DNA from: Cardamine occulta
Lineage: Eukaryota; Streptophyta; Magnoliopsida; Brassicales; Brassicaceae
Reading direction: 5' to 3'
Length of the DNA: 64,000 nt
Assembly: GCA_028015245.1 (NCBI GenBank)
Contig: CM051378.1
Coordinates: 62,001 to 126,000, forward strand
Position 1 is the first letter of the stretch; each line of letters starts with the position of its first letter. The position numbers and the translations under genes were made by a program. Below the pieces are notes generated by a model. That model searched no databases. It saw only the letters and a program-made list of their open reading frames with translations, and was not told the origin of the DNA. Positions 51,145-63,679 of this stretch are shown here, one piece after another.

Positions 51145-54100
51145 TTGTTTTTTACTTTGACTTGCTTCTCCACCTTAATAGCATGCTTCAACTACTTTGA
51201 GACCTCAACACTTCTATTCACTCTCATTTCTATCTTGAAGGGTCATAGCTCCGTTTTTGTGGGTTCTCAGCTTTAAAATGGTGAAATCCTTTGAAATGAA
51301 AGTATTGATTCTTCATATTCACATCAATAGGTGTTGTTTCAGCTTCCATATGTGTCTTCTTTCTAAAACTCCCAAATTCACCAATAGAAACTCCTATGAG
51401 ATTCAAAGAACTAACAGAATCAGGGATAAGCTTATAATGTTTGTTTCTTACTTTGAGTTGGTTCTCCACCTTAATAGCATGCTTCAACTATTTTGAGACT
51501 TCTACACTTCTATTCACTCTCATTTCTATCTTGAAGGGTCATTACTTCATTTTTGGGATTCTCAGCTTGAATATGGTCAAATCCTTGGAAATAAAAGCAT
51601 TAATTCTTCATATTCACATCAATAGGTGTTGTTTCAGCTTCCATACGTGTATTCTTTCTAAAACTCCCAAATTTACCAATAGAATCTCCTATGCGATTCA
51701 AAGAACTAACAGAATTATGGGATAAACTAATATGTTTTTTCTTACTTTGACTTGCTTCTCTACCTTAATAGCATGCTTCAACTACTTTGAGATTTCCACA
51801 CTTCTATTCACTCTCATTTTTATCTTGAAGGGTCCTAACTTCATTTTTGGGATTCTCAGCTTGAATATGGTAAAATCCTTCGAAATAACAGCATTGATTC
51901 TTCATATTCACATCAATACGTATTGTTTCAGCTTCCATATGTGTCTTCTTTCTAAAACTCCCAAATTCACCAATAGAAACTCGTATGAGATTCAAAGAAC
52001 TAACAGAACTGTGGGATAAGATATAATATTTGTATTTTACTTTGACTTGCTTCTCCACCTTAATAGCATGCTTCAACTACTTTGAGACCTCAACACTTGT
52101 ATTCACTCTCATTTCTATCTTGAAGGGTCATAGCTCCGTTTTTGGGGTTCTCAGCTTTAAAATGGTGAAATCCTTTGAAATGAAAGTATTGATTCTTCAT
52201 ATTCACATCAATAGGTGTTGTTTCAGCTTCCATATGTGTCTTCTTTCTAAAACTCCCAAATTCACCAATAGAAACTCCTATGAGATTCAAAGAACTAACA
52301 GAATTGTGGGATAAGCTATAATGTTTGTTTCTTACTTTGAGTTGCGTCTCCACCTTAATAGCATGCTTCAACTATTTTGAGACTTCGACACTTCTATTCA
52401 CTCTCATTTCTATCTTGAAGGGTCATAACTTCATTTTTGAGATTCTCAGCTTGAATATGGTCAAATCCTTGGAAATAAAAGCATTAATTCTTCATATTCA
52501 CATCAATAAGTGTTGTTTCAGCTTCCATTCGTGTATTCTTTCTAAAACATTCAAATTTACCAATAGAATCTCCTATGAGATTCAAAGAACTAACAGAATT
52601 ATGGGATAAACTATTATGTTTTTTCTTACTTTGACTTGCTTCTCCACCTTAATAGCATGCTTCAACTACTTTGAGATTTCCACAATTCTATTCACTCTCA
52701 TTTTTATCTTGAAGGGTCATAAGTCCGTTTTTGGTGTTTCTCTGCTTGAAAATAGTCAAATCCTTGGAAATGAAAGCATTGATTCTTCATATTCACAGAA
52801 ATAGGTGTTGTTTCAGCCTCCATATGTGTCTTCTTTCTAAAACTCCCAAATTCACCAATAGAAACTCGTATGAGATTTAAAAAACTAACAGAACTGTGGG
52901 ATAAGATATAATGTTTGTTTTTTACTTTGACTTGCTTCTCCACCTTAATAGCATGCTTCAACTACTTTGAGACCTCAACACTTCTAGTCACTCTCATTTC
53001 TATCTTGAAGGGTCATAGTCTGCTTTTGGGGTTCTCAGCTTTAAAATGGTGAAATCCTTTGAAATGAAAGTATTGATTCTTCATATTCACATCAATAGGT
53101 GTTGTTTCAGCTTCCATATGTGTCTTCTTTCTAAAACTCCCAAATTCACCAATAGAAACTCCTATGAGATTCAAAGAACTAACAGAATTGTGGGATAAGC
53201 TATAATGTTTGTTTCTTACTTTGAGTTGGTTCTCCACCTTAATAGCATGCTTCAACTATTTTGAGACTTCTACACTTCTATTCACTCTCATTTCTATTTT
53301 GAAGGGTCATAACTTCATTTTTGGGATTTTTAGCTTGAATATGGTCAAATCCTTGGAAATAAAAGCATTAATTCTTCATATTCACATCAATAGGTGTTGT
53401 TTCAGCTTCCATACGTGTATTCTTTCTAAAACTCCCAAATTTACCAATAGAATCTCCTATGAGATTCAAAGAACTAACAGAATTATGGGATAAACTATTA
53501 TGTTTTTTCTTACTTTGACTTGCTTCTCCACCTTAATAGCATGCTTCAACTACTTTGAGATTTCCACACTTCTATTCACTCTCATTTTTATCTTGAAGGG
53601 TCATAACTCCGTTTTTGGTGTTTCTCTGCTTGAAAATAGTCAAATCCTTGGAAATGAAAGCATTGATTCTTCATATTCACAGCAATAGGTGTTGTTTCAG
53701 CCTCCATATGTGTCTTCTTTCTAAAACTCCCAAATTCACCATTAGAAACGCGTATGAGATTTAAAAAACCAACACAACTGTGGGACAAGATATTATGCTT
53801 GTCTCTTACTTTGACTTGCTTCTCCACCTTAATAGCATGCTTCAACTACTTTGAGACTTCAACACTTCTATTCACTCTCATTTCTATCTTGAAGGGTCAT
53901 AGTCTTTTTGGGGGTTCTCAATTTGAAAATGGTGAAATCCTTTGAAATGAAAGTATTGATTCTTCATATTCACATCAATAGGTGTTGTTTCAGCTTCCAT
54001 ATGTGTCTTCTTTCTAAAACTCCCAAATTCACCAATAGAAACTCCTATGAGATTCAAAGAACTAACAGAATTGGGGATAAGCTATAATGTTTGTTTCTTA

Positions 54101-57029
54101 CTTTGAGTCGCTTCTCCACCTTAATAGCACGCTTCAACTATTTTGAGACTTCAACACTTCTATTCACTCTCATTTCTATCTTCAAGGGTCATAACTTCAT
54201 TTTTGGGATTCTCAGCTTGAATATGGTCAAATCTTTAGAAATAAAAGCATTAATTCTTCATATTCACATCAATAGGTGTTGTTTCAACTTCCATACGCGT
54301 ATTCTTTCTAAAACTCCCAATTTACCAATAGAATCTCCTATGAGATTCAAAGAACTAACAGAATTATAGGGATAAACTATTATGTTTTTTCTTACTTTGA
54401 CTTGCTTCTCCACCTTAATAGCATGCTTCAACTACTTTGAGATTTCCACACTTCTATTCACTCTCATTTTTATCTTGAAGGGTCAAAACTCCGTTTTTGG
54501 TGTTTCTCTGCTTGAAAATAGTCAAATCCTTGGAAATGAAAGCATTGGTTCTTCATATTCACAGCAATAGGTGTTGTTTCAGCCTCCATATGTGTCTTCT
54601 TTCTAAAACTCCCAAATTCACCAATAGAAACTCGTATGAGATTTAAAAAACTAATGGAACCCGGGATAAGATATAATGTTTGTTTTTTACTTTGACTTGC
54701 TTCTCCACCTTAATAGCATGCTTCAACTACTTTGAGACCTCAACACTTCTATTCACTCTCATTTCTATCTTGAAGGTTCATAGTCTGCTTTTGGGGGTTC
54801 TCACTTTTTAAAATGGTGAAATCCTTTGAAATGAATGTATTGATTCTTCATATTCACATCAATAGGTGTTGTTTGAGCTTCCATACGTGTCTTTTTTCTA
54901 AAACTCCCAAATTCACCAATAGAAACTCCTATGAGATTCAAAGAACTAACAGAATTGTGGGATAAGCTATAATGTTTGTTTCTTACTTTGAGTTGGTTCT
55001 CCACCTTAATAGCATGCTTCAACTATTTTGAGACTTCTACACTTCTATTCACTCTCATTTCTATCTTGAAGGGTCATAACTTCATTTTTGGGATTCTCAG
55101 CTTGAATATGGTAAAATCCTTGGAAATAAAAGCATTAATTCTTCATATTCACATCAATACGTATTGTTTCAGCTTCCATATGTGTCTTCTTTCTAAAACT
55201 CCCAAATTCACCAATAGAAACTCGTATGAGATTCAAAGTACTCACAGATCTGTGGGATATGATATAATGTTTGTGTTTTACTTTGTCTTCCTTCTCCACC
55301 TTCATAGCATGCTTCAACTACTTTGAGACCTCAACACTTCTATTCATTCTCATTTCTATCTTGAAGGGTCATAGCTCTTTTGGGGTTCTCACTTTTAAAA
55401 TGGTGAAATGCTTTGAAATGAAAGTATTGATTCTTCATATTCACATCAATAGGTGTTGTTTCAGCTTCCATATGTGTCTTCTTTCTAAAACTCCCAAATT
55501 CACCAATAGAAACTCCTATGAGATTCAAAGAACTAACAGAATCAGGATAAGCTATAATGTTTGTTTTTACTTTGAGTCAAGGCTCCACCTTAATAGCATG
55601 CTTCAACTATTTTGAGACTTCGACACTTCTATTCACTCTCATTTCTATCTTGAAGGGTCATAACTTCATTTTTGAGATTCTCAGCTTGAATATGGTCAAA
55701 TCCTTGGAAATAAAAGCATTAATTCTTCATATTCACATCAATAGGTGTTGTTTCAGCTTCCATACGTGTATTCTTTCTAAAACTCCCAAATTTACCAATA
55801 GAATCTCCTATGAGATTCAAAGAACTAACAGAATTAAGGGATAACCTATTATGTTTTTTCTTACTTTGACTTGCTTCTCCACCTTAATAGCATGCTTCAA
55901 CTACTTTGTGATTTCCACACTTCTATTCACTCTCATTTTTATCTTGAAGGGTCATAACTCCGTTTTTGGTGTTTCTCTGCTTGAAAATAGTCAAATCCTT
56001 GGAAATGAAAGCATTGATTCTTCATATTCACAGCAATAGGTGTTGTTTCAGCCTCCATATGTGTCTTCTTTCTAAAACTCCCAAATTCACCAATAGAAAC
56101 TCGTATGAGATTTAAAAAACTAACAGAACTGTGGGATAAGATATAATGTTTGTTTCTTACTTTGACTTGCTTCTCCACCTTAATAGCATGCTTCAACTAC
56201 TTTGAGACTTCAACACTTCTATTCACTCTCATTTCTATTTTGAAGGGTCATAGTCCTTTTGGGGTTCTCACTGAAAATGGTGAAATCCTTTGAAATGAAA
56301 GTATTGATTCTTCATATTCACATCAATAGGTGTTGTTTCAGCTTCCATATGTGTCTTCTTTCTAAAACTCCCAAATTCACCAATAGAAACTCCTATGAGA
56401 TTCAAAGAACTAACAGAATCGGAGGATAAGCTATAATGTTAGTTTCTTACTTTGAGTTGCTTTCTCCACCTTAATAGCACGCTTCAACTATTTTGGAGAC
56501 TTCGACACTTCTATTCACTCTCATTTCTATCTTGAAGGGTCATAACTTCCTTTTGAAGATTCTCAGCTTGAATATGGTCAAACCTTGGAAATAAAAAGCA
56601 TTAATTCTTCATATTCACATCAATAGGAGTTGTTTTAGCCCATACGCAGTATTCTTTCTAAAACCCCCCAATTACCAATAGAATCTCCTATGAGATTCAA
56701 AGAACCAACAAAATTAAGGGATCAACTATTATGTTTTCTCTCACTTTGACTTGCTTCTCCACCTTAATAGCATGCTTCAACTACTTTGAGATTTCCACAC
56801 TTCTATTCACTCTCATTTTTATCTTGAAGGGTCAAAACTCCGTTTTTGGTGTTTCTCTGCTTGAAAATAGTCAAATCCTTGGAAATGAAAGCATTGATTC
56901 TTCATATTCACAGCAATAGGTGTTGTTTCAGCCTCCATATGTGTCTTCTTTCTAAAACTCCCAAATTCACCAATAGAAACTCGTATGAGATTTAAAGAAC
57001 TAACAGAACTGTGGGATAAGATATAATGT
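51145..57029 (+). repeat. Trimeric higher-order repeat A-B-D, unit about 884 bp
   Basis: A units start at 51145, 52030, 52915, 53799 and 54680, spaced 881-885 bp. Each is followed by B (51441, 52325, 53209, 54091, 54976) and, in the first four, by D (about 51735, 52619, 53503, 54385). The 51735 unit has a D head but a B-like body. The fifth group lacks D. Two more A-B-D groups start at 55271 and 56150. The period repeats enough times that chance ordering is very unlikely. Confidence 0.85.
53503..53798 (+). repeat. Representative D-type monomer
   Basis: D type is defined by ATGTTTTTTCTTACTTTGAC at the head, GAGATTTCCACAC, TTTTTGGTGTTTCTCTGC, AAAATAGTCAAATCC, CACAGCAATAGG, CAGCCTCCATATG and the tail GATTTAAAAAACxAAC. 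Confidence 0.85.
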
Positions 57030-57191
57030 TTATTTCTTACTTTGTCTTTCTTCTCCACCTTAATAGCATGCTTCAACTACTTTGAGACTTCAGCTTCCAT
57101 ATGTGTCTTCTTTCTAAAACTCCCAAATTCACAGATAGAAACTCGTATAAGATTCAAAGAACTTACAGAAGTGTGGGATAAGATATAATGT
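57030..57191 (+). repeat. Internally deleted C-type monomer
   Basis: The unit starts as C (ACTTTGTCTTTC) but jumps from GAGACTTCA to CAGCTTCCATATG at about 57088-57093. It is 162 bp instead of about 295. The two flanks share TTCA at the join, which fits a short-homology deletion of about 130 bp. Confidence 0.85.
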
Positions 57192-60100
57192 TTGTTTTTT
57201 ACTTTGACTTGCTTCTCCACCTTAGTAGCATGCTTCAACTACTTTGAGACTTCAACACTTCTATTCACTCTCATTTCTATCTTGAAGGGTCATAGCTCCG
57301 TTTTTGGGGTTCTCAGGTTGAAAATGGTGAAATCCTTTGAAATGAAAGTATTGATTCTTCATATTCACATCAATAGGTGTTGTTTCAGCTTCCATATGTG
57401 TCTTCTTTCTAAAACTCCCAAATTCACCAATAGAAACTCCTATGATATTCAAAGAACTAACAGAATTGTGGGATAAGCTATATTGTTTGTTTCTTACTTT
57501 GAGGTTGTTCTCCACCTTAATAGCATGCTTCAACTATTTTGAGACTTCGACACTTCTATTCACTCTCATTTATATCTTGAAGGGTCATAACTTCATTTTT
57601 GGCATTCTCAGTTTGAATATGGTCAAATCCTTGGAAATAAAAGCATTGATTCTTCATATTCACATCAATACGTATTGTTTCAGCTTCCATATGTGTCTTC
57701 TTTCTAAAACTCCCAAATTCACCAATAGAAACTCGTATGAGATTCAAAGAACTAACAGAACTCGGGATAAGATATAATGTTTGTTTTTACTTTGACTTGC
57801 TTCTCCACCTTAATAGCATGCTTCAACTACTTTGAGACTTCAACACTTCTATTCACTCTCATTTCTATCTTGAAGGGTCATAGCTCCATTTTTGGGGGTT
57901 CTCAACTTGAAAATGGTGAAACCTTTGAAATGAAAGTATTGATTCTTCATATTCACATCAATAGGTGTTGTTTCAACTTCCATACGTGTCTTCTACCTAT
58001 AACTCCCAAATTCACCATTAGAAACTCCTATGAGATTCTAATAACTAACCGAACTGTGGGATAAGCTATAATGTTTGTTTCTTACTTTGAGTTGCTTCTC
58101 CACCTTAATAGCATGCTTCATCTATTTTGAGACTTCGACACTTCTATTCACTCTCATTTTTATCTTGAAGGGTCATAACTTCATTTTTGGGATTCTTAAC
58201 TTGAATATGGTCAAATCCTTGGAAATAAAAGCATTGATTCTTCATATTCACATCAATACGTATTGTTTCAGCTTCCATATGTGTGTTTTTCTAAAACTCC
58301 CAAGTTCGCCAGTAGAAACTCTGATGAGATTCAAAGAACTAACAGAACTGTGGGATAAGATATAATGTTTATTTTGTACTTTGACTTGCTTCTCCGCCTT
58401 AATAGCATGCTTCAACTACTTAGAGACCTCACCACTTCTATTCACTCTCATTTCTATCTTGAAGGGTTATGGATCCGCTTATGGGGATCTCAGAATGACA
58501 ATGGTGAAATTCTTTGAAATGAAAGTATTGATTCTTCATATTCACATCAATAAGTGTTGTTTCAGCTTCCATATGTGTCTTCTTTCTAAAACTACAAATG
58601 CACCAATAGAAACTCGTATGAGATTCAAAGAACTAACAGAACTGTGGGATAAGATATAATGTTTGTTTCTTACTTTGTCTTTCTTCTCCACCTTAATAGC
58701 ATGCTTCAACTACTTTGAGACTTCAACACTTCTATTCTCTCTCATATCTATCTTGAAGGGTCATAGCTCCATTTTTGGGGTTCTCAGCTTGAAAATGGTG
58801 AAGTCCTTGGAAATGAAAGCATTGATTCATCATATTTACATCAATAGGTGTTGTTTCAAACTCCATATGTGTCTTCTTTCTACAACTCACAAATTCACCA
58901 ATAGAAACTCGTATGAGATTCAAAGAACTAACAGAACTGTGGGATAAGATATAATGTTTGTTTTTTACTTTGACTTGCTTCTCCACCTTAGTAGCATGCT
59001 TCAACTACTTTGAGACTTCAACACTTCTATTCACTCTCATTTCTATCTTGAAGGGTCATAGCTCCGTTTTTGGGGTTCTCAGCTTGAAAATGGTGAAATC
59101 CTTTGAAATGAAAGTATTGATTCTTCATATTCACATCAATAGGTGTTGTTTCAGCTTCCATATGTGTCTTCTTTCTAAAACTCCCAAATTCACCAATAGA
59201 AACTCCTATGAGATTCAAAGAACTAACAGAATGTGGGATAAGCTATAATGTTTGTTTCTTACTTTGAGTCGGTTCTCCACCTTAATAGCATGCTTCAACT
59301 ATTTTGAGGCTTCAACACTTCTATTCACTCTCATTTCTATCTTGAAGGGTCATAACTTCATTTTTGGGATTCTCAGCTTAAAAATGGTCAAATCCATTGA
59401 AATGAAAGCATTGATTCTTCATATTCACATCAATACGTATTGTTTCAGCTTCCATATGTGTCTTCTTTCTAAAACTCCCAAATTCACCAATAGAAACTCG
59501 TATGAGATTCAAAGAAATAACAGAACTGTGGGATAAGGTATAATGGTTGTTTTTTACTTTGACTTGCTTCTCCTCCTTAGTAGCATGCTTCAACTACTTT
59601 GAGACTTCAACACTTCTATTCACTCTCATTTCTATCTTGAAGGGTCATAGTCTGCTTTTGGGGTTCTCAGCTTGAAAATGGTGAAATCCTTTGAAATGAA
59701 AGTATTGATTCTTCATATTCACATCAATAGGTGTTGTTTCAGCTTCAATATGTGTCTTCTTTCTAAAACTCCCAAATTCACCAATAGAATCTCCTATGAT
59801 ATTCAAAGAACTAACAGAATTGTGGGATAAGCTATAATGTTTGTTTCTTACTTTGAGTTGGTTCTCCACCTTAATAGCATGCTTCAACTATTTTGAGACT
59901 TCGACACTTATATTCACTCTCATTTCTATCTTGAAGGGTCATAACTTCATTTTTGGGATTCTCAGCTTGAATATGGTCAAATCCTTGGAAATAAAAGCAT
60001 TGATTCTTCATATTCACATCAATACGTATTGTTTCAGCTTCCATATGTGTCTTCTTTCTAAAACTCCCAAATTCACCAATAGAAACTCGTATGAGATTCA

Positions 60101-62500
60101 AAGAACTAACAGAACTGTGGGATAAGATATAATGTTTGTTTTTTACTTTGACTTGCTTCTCCACCTTAGTAGCATGCTTCAACTACTTTGAGATTTCAAC
60201 ACTTCTATTCACTCTCATTTCTATCTTGAAGGGTCATAGTTCCGTTTCTGGGGTTCTCAGCTTGAAAATGGTGAAATCCTTTGAAATGAAAGTATTGATT
60301 CTTCATATTCACATCAATAGGTGTGGTTTCATATTCAGCTTCCATATGTGTCTTCTTTCTAAAACTCCCAAATTCACCAATAGAAACTCCTATGATATTC
60401 AAAGAACTAACAGAATTGTGGGATAAGCTATAATGTTTGTTTCTTACTTTGAGTTGGTTCTCCACCTTAATAGCATGCTTCAACTTTTTTGAAACTTCGA
60501 CACTTCTATTCACTCTCATTTCTATCTTGAAGGGTCATAACTTCCTTTTTGAGATTCTCAGCTTGAATATGGTCAAATCCTTGGAAATAAAAGCATTAAT
60601 TCTTCATATTCACATCAATAGGTGTTGTTTCAGCTTCCATACGTGTATTCTTTCTAAAACTCCCAAATTTACCAATAGAATCTCCTATGAGATTCAAAGA
60701 ACTAACAAAATTATGGGATAAACTATTATGTTTTTTCTTACTTTGACTTGCTTCTCCACATTAATAGCATGCTTCAACTACTTTGAGATTTCCACACATC
60801 TATTCACTCTCATTTTTATCTTGAAGGGTCAAAACTCGGTTTTTGGTGTTTCTCTGCTTGAAAATAGTCAAAACCTTGGAAATGAAAGCATTGATTCTTC
60901 ATATTCACAGCAATAGGTGTTGTTTCAGCCTCCATATGTGTCTTCTTTCTAAAACTCTCAAATTCACCAATAGAAACTCGTATGAGATTTAAAGAACTAA
61001 CAGAACTGTGGGATAAGATATAATGTTTATTTCTTACTTTGTCTTTCTTCTCCTCCTTAATAGCATGCTTCAACTACTTTGAGACTTCGACACTTCTATT
61101 CACTCTCATTTTTATCTTGAAGGGTCATAACTTCATTTTTGGGATTCTCAGCTAGAATATGGTGAAGTCCTTGGAAATGAAAGCATTGATTCTTCATATT
61201 TACATCAATACGTATTGTTTCAGCTTCCATATGTGTCTTCTTTCTAAAACTCCCAAATTCACCAATAGAAACTCGTATGAGATTCAAAGAACTAACAGAA
61301 CTGTGGGATAAGATATAATGTTTGTTTTTTACTTTGACTTGCTTTTCCACCTTAATTGCATGCTTCAACTACTTTGAGACTTCAACACTTCTATTCACTC
61401 TCATTTCTATCTTGAAGGGTCATAGTTCTGTTTTTGGGGTTCTCAGCTTGAAAATGGTGAAATCCTTTGAAATGAAAGTATTGATTCTTCATATTCACAT
61501 CAATAGGTGTGGTTTCAGCTTCCATATGTGTCTTCTTTCTAAAACTCCCAAATTCACCAATAGAAACTCCTATGATATTCAAAGAACTAACAGAATTGTG
61601 GGATAAGCTGTAATGTTTGTTTCTTACTTTGAGTTGGTTCTCCACCTTAATAGCATGCTTCAACTATTTTGAGACTTCGACACTTCTATTCACTCTCATT
61701 TCTATCTTGAAGGGTCATAGCTTCATTTTTGGGATTCTCAGCTAGAATATGGTCAAATCCTTGGAAATAAAAGCATTGATTCTTCATATTCACATCAATA
61801 CGTATTGTTTCAGCTTCCATATGTGTCTTCTTTCTAAAACTCCCAAATTCACCAATAGAAACTCGTATGAGATTCAAAGAACTAACAGAATCTGGGATAA
61901 GATATAATGGTTGTTTTTTTCTTTGTCTTGCTTCTCCACCTTAGTAGCATGCTTCAACTACTTTGAGACTTCAACACTTCTATTCACTCTCATTTCTATC
62001 TTGAAGGGTCATAGTCTGCTTTTGGGGTTCTCAACTTGAAAATGGTGAAATCCTTTTGAAATGAAAGTATTGATTCTTCATATTCACATCAATAGGTGTG
62101 GTTTCAGCTTCCATATGTGTCTTCTTTCTAAAACTCCCAAATTCACCAATAGAAACTCCTATGATATTCAAAGAACTAACAGAATTGTGGGATAAGCTGT
62201 AATGTTTGTTTCTTACTTTGAGTTGGTTCTCCACCTTAATAGCATGCTTCAACTATTTTGAGAATTCGACACTTCTATTCACTCTCATTTCTATCTTGAA
62301 GGGTCATAACTTCATTTTTGGGATTCTCAGCTAGAATATGGTCAAATCCTTGGAAATAAAAGCATTGATTCTTCATATTCACATCAATACGTATTGTTTC
62401 ATCTTCCATATGTGTCTTCTTTCTAAAACTCCCAAATTCACCAATAGAAACTCGTATGAGATTCAAAGAACTAACAGAACTGTGGGATAAGATATAATGT
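57192..62500 (+). repeat. 18-monomer block, first copy of a 5.31-kb duplication
   Basis: The order is A B A B A C A B A B A B D C A B A B. Its first 1.5 kb shares private variants with 62501-64000: TATATTGTTTGTTTC with GAGGTTGTTC, TTCATCTATTTTG, GATTCTTAACTTG, and GGGTTATGG with GGGGATCTCAG. Each matching pair is separated by about 5310 bp, equal to 18 monomers. Confidence 0.8.
58663..58957 (+). repeat. Representative C-type monomer
   Basis: C type is defined by CTTACTTTGTCTTTCTTC at the head, TTCTATTCTCTCTCATATC, GGTGAAGTCCTTGG, CATATTTACATCAATAGG, TTTCAAACTCC and CTACAACTCACAAATTC. Confidence 0.85.
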
Positions 62501-63090
62501 TTGTTTTTTACTTTGACTTGCTTCTCCACCTTAGTAGCATGCTTCAACTACTTTGAGACTTCAACACTTTTATTCACTCTCATTTCTATCTTGAAGGGTC
62601 ATAGCTCTGTTTTTGGGGTTCTCAGGTTGAAAATGGTGAAATCCTTTGAAATGAAAGTATTGATTCTTCATATTCACATCAATAGGTGTTGTTTCAGCTT
62701 CCATATGTGTCTTCTTTCTAAAACTCCCAAATTCACCAATAGAAACTCCTATGATATTCAAAGAACTAACAGAATTGTGGGATAAGCTATATTGTTTGTT
62801 TCTTACTTTGAGGTTGTTCTCCACCTTAATAGCATGCTTCAACTATTTTGAGACTTCGAAACTTCTATTCACTCTCATTTCTATCTTGAAGGGTCATAAC
62901 TTCATTTTTGGGATTCTCAGCTTGAATATGGTCAAATCCTTGGAAATAAAAGCATTGATTCTTCATATTCACATCAATACGTATTGTTTCAGCTTCCGTA
63001 TGTGTCTTCTTTCTAAAACTCCCAAATTCACCAATAGAAACTCGTATGAGATTCAAAGAACTAACAGAACTGTGGGATAAGATATAATGT

Positions 63091-63385
63091 TTGTTTTTTA
63101 CTTTGACTTGCTTCTCTACCTTAATAGCATGCTTCATTTACTTTGAGACTTCAACACTTCTATTCACTCTCATTTCTATCTTGAAGGGTCATAGCTCCGT
63201 TTTTGGGGTTCTCAGCTTGAAAATGGTGAAATCCTTTGAAATGAAAGTATTGATTCTTCATATTCACATCAATAGGTGTTGTTTCAGCTTCCATATGTGT
63301 CTTCTTTCTAAAACTCCCAAATTCACCAAAAGAAACTCCTATGAGATTCAAAGAACTATCAGAATTGTGGGATAAGCTATAATGT
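63091..63385 (+). repeat. Representative A-type monomer
   Basis: A type is defined by TTTTTTACTTTGACTTGC at the head, AGCTCCGTTTTTGGGG, AAAATGGTGAAATCC, ATGAAAGTATTG, and CAATAGGTGTTG. It is the commonest type in the window. Confidence 0.85.
63248..63274. other. Short dyad in the monomer (TATTGAT / ATCAATA)
   Basis: The two 7-bp arms are perfect reverse complements around a 13-bp spacer. The same dyad recurs in most A units; in B, C and D units the left arm is shortened to ATTGAT. Confidence 0.8.
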
Positions 63386-63679
63386 TTGTTTCTTACTTTG
63401 AGTTGCTTCTCCACCTTAATAGCATGCTTCATCTATTTTGAGACTTCGACACTTCTATTCACTCTCATTTTTATCTTGAAGGGTCATAACTTCATTTTTG
63501 GGATTCTTAACTTGAATATGGTCAAATCCTTGGAAATAAAAGCATTGATTCTTCATATTCACATCAATACGTATTGTTTCAGCTTCCATATGTGTCTTTT
63601 TCTAAAACTCCCAAATTCACCAATAGAAACTCGTATGAGATTCAAAGAACTAACAGAACTGTGGGATAAGATATAATGT
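63386..63679 (+). repeat. Representative B-type monomer
   Basis: B type is defined by CTTACTTTGAGTTG at the head, CTATTTTGAGACTTC, AACTTCATTTTTGGGATTC, GAATATGGTCAAATCC and AAATAAAAGCATT. In this subtype CAATACGTATTG replaces CAATAGGTGTTG. Another B subtype has CATTAATTC with CCATACGTGTATTC. Confidence 0.85.
63565..63576. other. 12-bp perfect palindrome CAATACGTATTG in B units
   Basis: The word equals its own reverse complement. It is found in many B units, for example 60024 and 62385, and is degraded to CAATACGCATTG in noisy ones. Confidence 0.8.
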
